Source: an uncultured Bacillota bacterium
GTDB taxonomy: Bacteria > Bacillota > Clostridia > Oscillospirales > Oscillospiraceae
Reading direction: 5' to 3'
Length of the DNA: 18,986 bases
Assembly (NCBI GenBank): GCA_947383275.1
Contig: CANDCW010000052.1
Span: forward strand, 1-18,986
Position 1 is the stretch's first letter. Every line of letters starts with the position of its first letter. This document shows positions 7,528 to 13,748 of the stretch, piece after piece. Made by a program: the position numbers and the translations under genes. The notes below the pieces were generated by a model, which worked only from the letters and a program-made list of their open reading frames with translations, ran no database searches and was not told where the DNA came from.

Positions 7528-9282
7528 TCAGCCACCGCGCTTTCCGTCAAAATCCTCCAGGAACTCCTTGGACAGTTCCAGGATTTCCTCCCGGTCCTCC
7601 TGCTCCAGCTGGCCGGTCATGTCAATCCTCCGGCACAAATCGGGGGCCTGCTCCTCCATAAAGGCCAGCAGACCGTCCTCAAACCGGTCGATGGCGTCCA
7701 GGGGAATATCCTGCATCATATGTCCCAGGGCGGACACCAGCAAAATGACCTGCTGGTGCTGGGCCAGAGGCGCATACTGGGGCTGGCGTAGCAGGCGCAT
7801 CAGGCCCTGGCCGTAAGCCAGCTGGCGCTTGGTGGCCTCATCCAAATCGCTGGAGAACTGGGTAAATACCTCCATCTCCCGATACTGTGCCAGCTCCAGA
7901 CGCAGGGTGCCCGCGGCCTTCTTCATGGCCTTGGTCTGGGCATCGCCGCCCACGCGGGAAACAGACAGACCCACGTTGACAGCGGGCCGCTGGCCGGAGA
8001 AGAACAGATCGCCTTCCAGGAATATCTGCCCGTCGGTAATAGAGATGATGTTGGTGGGGATATAGGCGGATACATCCCCCGCCTGAGTCTCGGCGATGGG
8101 CAGGGCGGTCATGCTGCCGCCCCCCAGCTCGTCGCTGAGGTGGGCGGCCCGCTCCAGCAGCCTGGAGTGGAGATAGAACACATCGCCCGGGTACGCCTCG
8201 CGGCCTGGGGACCGGCCCATCAGCAGGGACAGGGCCCGGTAGGCCACGGCGTGCTTGGACAGGTCATCGTAGATAATCAGCACGTCCCGTCCGTGGTACA
8301 TGAAGTGCTCCCCCAAAGCGCAGCCGGCATAGGGGGCAATGTACTGCAACGCCGCCGACGCCCCCGCCGGGGCGCTGACAATGGTGGTATAATCCATAGC
8401 GCCCCGCCGTGATAGATTCTCCACCAGCTGGGCGATAGAACTGGTCTTCTGGCCGATGGCTACATAAATGCACACCACATCCTTCCCCTTCTGGTTCAGG
8501 ATGGTATCCAAGGCAATCGCGGTCTTGCCGGTCTGGCGGTCGCCGATAATCAGCTCGCGCTGGCCCCGGCCGATGGGGAACATGGAGTCGATGGCCAGCA
8601 GGCCGGTCTCCATAGGGGCATTGACGGGCTGGCGGTCCAGGATGCCGGGGGCCGGCGCCTCAATGGGGCGGCGCCCCTCCGCCTGGATGCGGCCCTTGCC
8701 GTCGATGGGGACGCCCAAAGCGTCCACCACCCTGCCCAGGAAGCCGTCGCCCACCGGCATCCCGGCGGTCTTTTTGGTACGGCGGACCAGACTTCCCGCA
8801 CTGATTTCCTCGGCGTCGCCGAAAATGACGCAGCTCACCTCGCCTCGCCGCAGGTCCTGGACCATGCCTTTGATCCCGCCGGTAAACAGCAGGATCTCGC
8901 CATATTGGGCGTGCTCTAAGCCGTCCACAGTGGCAATTTCGCTGTCCACCGTCAGCACCCGGCCCACCTCTTCAGGGACCAACGCCAGAGACCAGTCCTC
9001 CACGGCCTGGCGCATGAGGGGCATCAGGTCCTCATGCCCGGGCTGGAGCTGCCTCAAATAATCCTGAAACTGCCGGACCCGCCCCTTCAGGCTCCAGTCA
9101 TAGACATCGGAGCCCACCTGGAGTCGGAAGCCAGATTTCAGGGAATCGTCCTGCTCCCAACGCAAGGGCACCTTGCGCTTATACTTTTTAGCCAGAAATT
9201 CGGAAAAGCGCTGCTTTTGCTCCAGAGTGGGCTCCTGCGCGCTGCGCAGTTCCGCCGTCAGGCGTCCTCTGTCACTCCTCAT
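7528..9282 (-). CDS. atpA: Fusion: ATP synthase delta C-terminal domain joined to alpha subunit
   Basis: 584 residues, about 80 longer than a normal alpha subunit. Residues about 11-79 match the C-terminal domain of delta (OSCP), with SLKSGFRLQVGSDVYD and SLKGRVRQFQDYL corresponding to the family pattern D-SL-GGF-V-IGD-V-D-S--GRL--L. Residues about 87-584 are a full alpha subunit: an N-terminal helix (LMRQAVEDW), GRVLTVDSEIATVDGL, the PIGRGQRELIIGDRQTGKT block with Walker A at 247-254, and the C-terminal helical domain. No other delta sequence occurs in the operon, so the delta N-terminal domain is missing. The start is ATG 9282 with GAGGAGGAGG (9289-9298) six bases upstream; it overlaps atpF by 11 bases. 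A second in-frame ATG at 9024 with GAGGA upstream could yield a near-normal alpha of 498 residues. Alpha carries non-catalytic nucleotide sites; delta links alpha to the b stalk. Confidence 0.95.
   Translation of the reverse strand: MRSDRGRLTAELRSAQEPTLEQKQRFSEFLAKKYKRKVPLRWEQDDSLKSGFRLQVGSDVYDWSLKGRVRQFQDYLRQLQPGHEDLMPLMRQAVEDWSLALVPEEVGRVLTVDSEIATVDGLEHAQYGEILLFTGGIKGMVQDLRRGEVSCVIFGDAEEISAGSLVRRTKKTAGMPVGDGFLGRVVDALGVPIDGKGRIQAEGRRPIEAPAPGILDRQPVNAPMETGLLAIDSMFPIGRGQRELIIGDRQTGKTAIALDTILNQKGKDVVCIYVAIGQKTSSIAQLVENLSRRGAMDYTTIVSAPAGASAALQYIAPYAGCALGEHFMYHGRDVLIIYDDLSKHAVAYRALSLLMGRSPGREAYPGDVFYLHSRLLERAAHLSDELGGGSMTALPIAETQAGDVSAYIPTNIISITDGQIFLEGDLFFSGQRPAVNVGLSVSRVGGDAQTKAMKKAAGTLRLELAQYREMEVFTQFSSDLDEATKRQLAYGQGLMRLLRQPQYAPLAQHQQVILLVSALGHMMQDIPLDAIDRFEDGLLAFMEEQAPDLCRRIDMTGQLEQEDREEILELSKEFLEDFDGKRGG
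9029..9033 (-). promoter_or_regulatory. Possible internal ribosome binding site for a standalone alpha subunit
   Basis: Minus-strand GAGGA lies four bases before the in-frame ATG 9024 (residue M87 of the fusion), which is where a normal alpha subunit would begin. A further in-frame ATG is at 9015. The site is shorter than the upstream GAGGAGGAGG, so any internal initiation would be weaker or dependent on coupling. Confidence 0.35.
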
Positions 9283-9754
9283 GCTCTTCCTCCTCCTCGG
9301 CCAGGTCCAGGAACTGGTCGAAGGGATCGGCCTGGAAGGCCAGCTTCTTGGTCGCCTGGAACGCCAGCTTCCGCAGCTCGCGCTGGGAGTCCCGCAGCAC
9401 CCGCTCCCGGCTGTGCTCCGCCTCTACCTGGGCGTGGGCCACGATCTGCTTGGCTTGCTCCCGCGCCTGGGCCAGCTGGTCCTCCGTGGACTGCTGGATG
9501 GACTGCTGGGCTTTGGCCCGGGCCTGGTGGATCTCATCGTCCGCCTGCTCCAGCTTGGCCTGATACTCCGCATGGACCCGCTCAGCCTCAAGCAGCTTCT
9601 GCGCGGCTTGCTCGTCCAGCTGGCGGTAGTGCTCCTCCCGCTTGGCCATAAACGCCTTAATTGGCTGATAGAGCAGGAAATAGAGCCCGCCGGTAAGAAT
9701 CGCCAGATTCATCCAATGCAGCAAAATCTGCTGCCAGTCAATATTCAGCGGCAT
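9272..9754 (-). CDS. atpF: Fo ATP synthase subunit b (peripheral stalk)
   Basis: Peripheral stalk subunit: one N-terminal membrane helix (ILLHWMNLAILTGGLYFLLY, about residues 10-29), then the conserved PIKAFMAKREEHYRQLDEQA turn, then a long charged coiled-coil to the C terminus. With ATG 9754 it has 160 residues, the normal length; GTG 9763 would add three residues but has a poorer ribosome binding site. The C terminus ends in an acidic run LAEEEEEHEE. Part of that run encodes the strong ribosome binding site of the next gene, which overlaps by 11 bases. In a normal enzyme the C-terminal end of b binds delta; here the binding domain is at the N terminus of alpha. Confidence 0.93.
   Translation of the reverse strand: MPLNIDWQQILLHWMNLAILTGGLYFLLYQPIKAFMAKREEHYRQLDEQAAQKLLEAERVHAEYQAKLEQADDEIHQARAKAQQSIQQSTEDQLAQAREQAKQIVAHAQVEAEHSRERVLRDSQRELRKLAFQATKKLAFQADPFDQFLDLAEEEEEHEE
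9289..9298 (-). promoter_or_regulatory. Strong ribosome binding site of the delta-alpha fusion
   Basis: On the minus strand the run GAGGAGGAGG lies six bases before ATG 9282. It sits inside the atpF coding region, where it also encodes the poly-Glu tail of subunit b. It shows that translation is designed to start at the delta-domain end of the fusion, not only at the alpha part. Confidence 0.8.
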
Positions 9755-9768
9755 ATTCCCCACCTGCC

Positions 9769-10140
9769 TTACAATACAAAGATGATCAGGATAACCACCA
9801 GCAGCGCGTAGATGATGGCCGTTTCAATAAAGACCAGCCCCAGCATCATCATGGTGCGGATCTTGCCCTCCGCCTCCGGCTGGCGGGAGATGCCCTCCGC
9901 CGACTTGGCTGCGGCCAGGCCCATGCCAATGCCACCGCCGCCGGCCGCAATGCCGATGGCCAGGGCCACCGCAATGGCCTTCAGGCCGATTGTATTGTCC
10001 GCCTGGCTTTCCGCCGCAGCCGCAACGGCTGCCGTCTCACCTTCCGTACTCTCTCCGGCGGCCAAGGCGGGCGCCATCAGGGCCAGGCTCAGGACCAGAA
10101 TCCCGCCCAGTACAAGAACTCGTTTAAACAGATGCTTCAT
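9769..10140 (-). CDS. atpE: Fo ATP synthase subunit c with N-terminal signal-peptide-like extension
   Basis: Proteolipid of the rotor ring. It has 123 residues from ATG 10140, against about 75-90 for a typical c subunit. The first ~28 residues look like a cleavable signal peptide: positive start (KHLFKR), hydrophobic core, and APALAA before GES. An Ala/Glu-rich segment follows (about 29-50). The normal two-helix hairpin comes next: TM1 with GIAAGGGGIGMGLAAAK, the polar loop SRQPEAEGKIR, and TM2 with the ion-binding glutamate in FIETAIIY (E106 from this start). The ET..Y pattern resembles sodium-type rings, but the TM1 position that is Gln in sodium enzymes is Met here, so the coupling ion is uncertain. 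GAGGGGG is eight bases upstream. A GTG directly before the ATG is an alternative start. Confidence 0.93.
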   Translation of the reverse strand: MKHLFKRVLVLGGILVLSLALMAPALAAGESTEGETAAVAAAAESQADNTIGLKAIAVALAIGIAAGGGGIGMGLAAAKSAEGISRQPEAEGKIRTMMMLGLVFIETAIIYALLVVILIIFVL

Positions 10141-10158
10141 CACAAAAACCCCCTCAAT

Positions 10159-10986
10159 TTATATCTGCGCAGTTGAACGTTTCTTCTTTTTTGCCGGGCT
10201 CGGCTCGGACACCTCACCGTAGTACATTGAGACCAGCATGGTAAGCACATAGGTTTGGACCAGGGCGTGAAGCAGCGTAAACAACACACCCACCAGCACG
10301 GGCAGAACAAAGCTCAGGCTAACATAATAATAAACCAATTCCGTCACCAGCAGGCCGCTGAGAAGCGCGCCAAACAGCCGGAAGCTCATGGAGATGGGCA
10401 GGGAGAATTCCTTCAGCGTCCTGCCCACTCCCTTTACCCCGTTGGAGGCAATGCCTCCGGAGAGGATTACCAGATAGGACAGGGTCCCCAAGGCGATGGC
10501 GGCGTTGACATCGGACAGCGGGGCGGGCAGGGCAATCGGCTGGCCATGGGTGGTAACAGCCTGAACGCCTAGCAGCTCAAAGAGCGTCCCCACAAAAATG
10601 TAAGCCCCGGCGGCGAAAATGTAGGCGCCTACAAACCCGTTCCGATGGGGGCTGCTGCCCTTGGCCATATTGGCAAATAGCCCAACCACCTCCTCCAGCA
10701 CCAGCTGAAACTTCCCCGGGATGTACCGAAACCTTGGTATGACCAGGACTCGGATCAAGGCCGCCACCAGCAGCAGGAAGGCTGTCACCAGAAAAGCGGA
10801 GATCAGGCCGGGATTGACCTCCTTTAGGCCAAACAGGCTGATCCGGTTTATGTTGTGCAGGACCGCGTCCCGCATGGTCTCCTGCACGCTCTCCGACCGG
10901 CCCGGAGAACCGGCCAGCACAGCCGCAATCAGCAGAATCAGGGTCACCCCGATCCACAGTGCCAGAGCTTTTTTATGTTGCTTCAT
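10159..10986 (-). CDS. atpB: Fo ATP synthase subunit a
   Basis: Stator channel subunit that passes ions to the c-ring. From ATG 10986 it has 275 residues. Seen: a hydrophobic first segment (about 7-25), several membrane helices, SDVNAAIALGTLSYLV (158-173), the essential arginine in SMSFRLFGALLSG (R203) and the last conserved helix HALVQTYVLTMLVSMYYGE. The C terminus is a basic tail (PAKKKKRS). I chose ATG 10986 because AAGGG lies about seven bases upstream. A GTG at 11025 would add 13 residues but has no ribosome binding site and falls almost on the predicted transcription start. It is the first gene of the operon; no atpI is present before it. Confidence 0.95.
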   Translation of the reverse strand: MKQHKKALALWIGVTLILLIAAVLAGSPGRSESVQETMRDAVLHNINRISLFGLKEVNPGLISAFLVTAFLLLVAALIRVLVIPRFRYIPGKFQLVLEEVVGLFANMAKGSSPHRNGFVGAYIFAAGAYIFVGTLFELLGVQAVTTHGQPIALPAPLSDVNAAIALGTLSYLVILSGGIASNGVKGVGRTLKEFSLPISMSFRLFGALLSGLLVTELVYYYVSLSFVLPVLVGVLFTLLHALVQTYVLTMLVSMYYGEVSEPSPAKKKKRSTAQI

Positions 10987-11040
10987 AACATCCCTTCTCT
11001 TATAAAGTAGCGCCCGGACAGGCACATGAATTCATTCCAC

Positions 11041-11068
11041 ATTATAGCAACATCGGCGGCAAAGTCAA
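11041..11068 (-). promoter_or_regulatory. Promoter of the ATP synthase operon
   Basis: Minus strand: -35 TTGACT (11063-11068), a 16-base spacer, and a perfect -10 TATAAT (11041-11046) preceded by TG one base upstream (TGCTATAAT, an extended -10). Transcription would start near 11034, giving a leader of about 48 bases before the atpB ATG at 10986. It sits between the terminator of the preceding operon and atpB, as expected. Confidence 0.85.
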
Positions 11069-11131
11069 GGGTGTCCTCCGGCCCTTCTCTGTCAAATTCG
11101 AGCATTTATACACTTTCTTAACATTTTACGG

Positions 11132-11182
11132 CAAAGGCCCCGCCCGGTTTCGGCAGATTGCCAAAACCGGGCGGGGCCTTTG
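11132..11182. terminator. 19-bp perfect terminator hairpin between the epimerase and atp operons
   Basis: Arms caaaggccccgcccggttt (11132-11150) and aaaccgggcggggcctttg (11164-11182) are perfect complements with a 13-base loop. The GC-rich core is flanked by A and T runs on either side, so it can act on both strands. On the minus strand it lies 19 bases after the epimerase stop and upstream of the atp promoter, isolating the two units. Confidence 0.85.
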
Positions 11183-11200
11183 AAATAAATGCGTATAGAT

Positions 11201-12289
11201 TTATATATATCGGATCCCCTCAATTCCCTTAATGCCCAGACCAGGCTCGTCGGAGACGGTGATGAGCTGCTCCTGGAACACCGCGCCGCCCAAAATTGGG
11301 TCTTCACTGCACAGAACGGGGCCATCCAGGTCGATTTTGGTGATAATTTTCTTGGCGCAGGCCAGATGGACAGCGGCATTGACCGAAATCTTGGCCTCCA
11401 GCATGCAGCCGATCATGCACTCCACGCCGTAAACCTCCGCCGCAGAGGCAATCTTCAGGGCGTTGTAAAGCCCGCCGCACTTCATCAGCTTAATGTTCAC
11501 CAGATCGGCGGCCCCCATCTGCATAATCGTCAGAGCGTCCTCGGGGGAAAACACGCTCTCGTCAGCCAGTACGGGAACATAGGAGCGTTCGGTGACGTAC
11601 TTCAAGCCCTCAAAATCGTGGGCCTTGACGGGCTGCTCTACAAACTCGATGTCCAGCCCCTTGTCCTGCATCTGGTTCAGCAGCCGGACCGCCTGCTTGG
11701 GCTCCCAGCCCTGGTTGGCGTCAATGCGGATGCAGGTCTTGTCTCCAATGGCCTTCCGGACAGCGGTAAGCCTGGCCACGTCCAGTTCGGGGTTAGCCCC
11801 AACCTTAATTTTCAGGGTATCGTAGCCCCGCTCCACCGCGTTGACGGCATCCCTGGCCATCTCTTCGGGGGGATTGACGCTGATGGTAATGTCAGTGACG
11901 ATCTGTTTCCGGGCACCACCCATCAGCTTGTAGACAGGAATCTTGTACAGCTGGCCGTACAAGTCCCAAAGGGCCATGTCTACAGCCGCCTTTGCGCTGG
12001 AATTCTTTATAATGCACTTCTGGACGATCTGCAGCACATCTTCAAAATCGTCCACGTCATGCCCCACGATGCTCTTGGCGATGTGGTCCTGGACCGCGCC
12101 GATGATAGCTCCGGTGGTATCGCCGGTAACAGCCCCAGTGGGAGGCGCCTCGCCGTAGCCGACAGCCCCGGTATCCGTGTGGATCTCCACGATCACATCC
12201 TCCACGCTGTTGACCGTGCGCAGGGCCGTTTTGAAGGGCACCCGCAGGGGGACGGAAATTTTGCCCAGCTTCACTTCGGTAATTTTCAT
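11201..12289 (-). CDS. Dipeptide epimerase (L-Ala-D/L-Glu epimerase family, enolase superfamily)
   Basis: Likely converts L-Ala-D-Glu from murein peptides to L-Ala-L-Glu. It has 362 residues from ATG 12289. All catalytic features of the YkfB/YcjG group are visible: the KxK acid/base pair K160 and K162 (DTLKIKVG), metal ligands D190 (RIDANQGW), E218 (FVEQPV) and D243 (VLADES), the opposite base K267 (NIKLMKCGG), and the DxD motif D320/D322 (KIDLDGP), which binds the dipeptide amino group and separates dipeptide epimerases from other members. Substrate range varies within the family, so L-Ala-D-Glu is the most likely substrate but not proven. The start has AAGGAAGGA five bases upstream; a longer frame from 12337 would overlap the dipeptidase. 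It follows the dipeptidase by 22 bases and ends at a strong terminator. Confidence 0.93.
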   Translation of the reverse strand: MKITEVKLGKISVPLRVPFKTALRTVNSVEDVIVEIHTDTGAVGYGEAPPTGAVTGDTTGAIIGAVQDHIAKSIVGHDVDDFEDVLQIVQKCIIKNSSAKAAVDMALWDLYGQLYKIPVYKLMGGARKQIVTDITISVNPPEEMARDAVNAVERGYDTLKIKVGANPELDVARLTAVRKAIGDKTCIRIDANQGWEPKQAVRLLNQMQDKGLDIEFVEQPVKAHDFEGLKYVTERSYVPVLADESVFSPEDALTIMQMGAADLVNIKLMKCGGLYNALKIASAAEVYGVECMIGCMLEAKISVNAAVHLACAKKIITKIDLDGPVLCSEDPILGGAVFQEQLITVSDEPGLGIKGIEGIRYI

Positions 12290-12311
12290 ACGATCCTTCC
12301 TTTCTCCTGAA

Positions 12312-13682
12312 TCAGCGTGCCAGCTCATAGATGGCACTGGCCAAAATCTTGGTGTTGTCCATCAAGCGGGACAGCTCCATATACTCATCGGGCTTGTGCT
12401 CCCGGACCTCGTCCCCGGGGAAGATAGGGCCAAACGCCAGGGTATTGGGAATCATCTTGGCGTAGGTGCCGCCGCCGATGCACTTGGGCCGGGCATCGGC
12501 GCCGGTGTAATCGGCGTACACCTTCAACAGCTTGCTTACCAGGGGGCTGCCGGCTGGCATATAGAGGGCCGCTTTGTGCATCAAATGGGTCTCGTGGAAG
12601 CCCGCCTCCTCGAACGCGGCTTTCACCTGAGGGCCGCACTCCTCAAAGTGCCGGGTAACCGGGTAGCGGTAGTTCAGCTTGACCGTAAGGGTGTTCCCCT
12701 CCAGCTGCGCCACGCCCATATTCATGGTCAGATCTCCAGACAGCTCGTCTGCCATGGCGATCCCCAGGGACCTGCCGTCCCACTCCATGCCCAGCTTGTC
12801 GGCCAGCAGGTCCACCACCGTTTTCAGCTCCCCCTCCAGGGGCAGTCCGGACAGGAACAGCATCAGCCGCCCGATGGCGTTCTCCCCTTCGCCGGGGGTG
12901 CCGCCATGGGCGCCCACGCCCCCGGCGTCCACCCGGACCCCCTCCGGGGTAAGGGTGCAGGACACCTTGCCCACCGGCCGGGCCGCAATTTTCTTCGCCA
13001 TCTCCCGGGAGCAGCCCAGCAGCGCAGACGCCTGGGCAGGGACGATATTGTGGGCAGCCCCGCCGCTCAGCTCCAGCAGGCGGATGTCTCCTGTCTGATG
13101 CAGCTCCCTGGCAAAGAACTGGGTCACCAGCCCCTTCTCTCCATTAATGACCGGATACTCCCCGTCCGGGGTGATGCCCATCACTGGGATTTCTCCTCCG
13201 TGGGCGGTATAATACTTCATGTCGGCGCTGCCCGTCTCCTCGTTCAGACCGAAGAGAATCCGCACCCGCCGCCTCAGGGGCAGGCCCGCGTCCCGGACCG
13301 CCTTCAGCGCGTACAGCGCGCACAGCGCGGGCCCCTTGTCATCCATGGAGCCGCGGCCATAAATACGCCCGTCCGCCACCCGGCCCTCATAGGGTGGGAC
13401 GGTCCAGCCGTCCCCTTCCGGGACCACGTCCAGGTGGCAGAGAACGGCAATCATCTCGTCCTCGTCCCCGTACTCGCACCAGCCCACCTGCTCGTCCATA
13501 TTCCCCACAGGAAATCCCAGTTTTTCCGCCGTTCCCAGCATGTAGTGCAGGCACCGGTGCACCTGCTCCCCATAGGGATAGCCGCTGCCGTCCCGGGCCT
13601 CCACGCTGGGAATCTGGATACAGCCCTGCAAGTCTCGGATCAAATCTTCCCTGCTCTGTTCAATGAAATCATAAAGCTCCAC
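12312..13682 (-). CDS. pepV: PepV-type dipeptidase (M20 metallopeptidase)
   Basis: Zinc dipeptidase that cleaves a wide range of unblocked dipeptides in the cytoplasm. From GTG 13682 it has 456 residues. Seen: LCHLDVVPEGDGW (H83, D85), YGRGSMDDKGP (D114/D115), GLNEETGSADMKYY (E148/E149), TPDGEYPVINGEKG (D173) and a late histidine in GDEVREHKPDEY, which together form the two-metal site. The VINGEKG block and overall length are typical of the PepV branch rather than PepT or DapE. GTG 13682 has AAGGA eight bases upstream; TTG 13718 would add 12 residues without a good site. The next gene is the dipeptide epimerase, so L-Ala-L-Glu is a natural substrate, releasing L-Ala for alanine dehydrogenase. 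An M20 peptidase next to an epimerase is a sensible pathway pair. Confidence 0.93.
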   Translation of the reverse strand: MELYDFIEQSREDLIRDLQGCIQIPSVEARDGSGYPYGEQVHRCLHYMLGTAEKLGFPVGNMDEQVGWCEYGDEDEMIAVLCHLDVVPEGDGWTVPPYEGRVADGRIYGRGSMDDKGPALCALYALKAVRDAGLPLRRRVRILFGLNEETGSADMKYYTAHGGEIPVMGITPDGEYPVINGEKGLVTQFFARELHQTGDIRLLELSGGAAHNIVPAQASALLGCSREMAKKIAARPVGKVSCTLTPEGVRVDAGGVGAHGGTPGEGENAIGRLMLFLSGLPLEGELKTVVDLLADKLGMEWDGRSLGIAMADELSGDLTMNMGVAQLEGNTLTVKLNYRYPVTRHFEECGPQVKAAFEEAGFHETHLMHKAALYMPAGSPLVSKLLKVYADYTGADARPKCIGGGTYAKMIPNTLAFGPIFPGDEVREHKPDEYMELSRLMDNTKILASAIYELAR

Positions 13683-13748
13683 GTTTAGCTTCCTTTCTTT
13701 CGCTGTTTCTCTCTCCAATTATACCAATCATAAGGGGAAGGCCGTAAT

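Noticed and set aside
9272..9763. Subunit b as a possible b-delta fusion of the mycobacterial type
   Set aside because: The b gene product is a normal ~160 residues with one membrane helix and a coiled coil; the delta-like domain is in the next frame, joined to alpha.
10987..11025. GTG start at 11025 for atpB
   Set aside because: No ribosome binding site, and it falls within about ten bases of the predicted transcription start; ATG 10986 has AAGGG upstream.
12290..12337. Upstream start for the dipeptide epimerase at 12337
   Set aside because: It overlaps the dipeptidase gene, lacks a ribosome binding site and adds residues outside the conserved N terminus; ATG 12289 has AAGGAAGGA at proper spacing.
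12177..13688. A 503-codon open frame on the plus strand opposite pepV and the epimerase
   Set aside because: The minus strand encodes complete M20 peptidase and enolase-superfamily motifs here; the plus-strand frame shows no family features and is a by-product of high G+C codon use.
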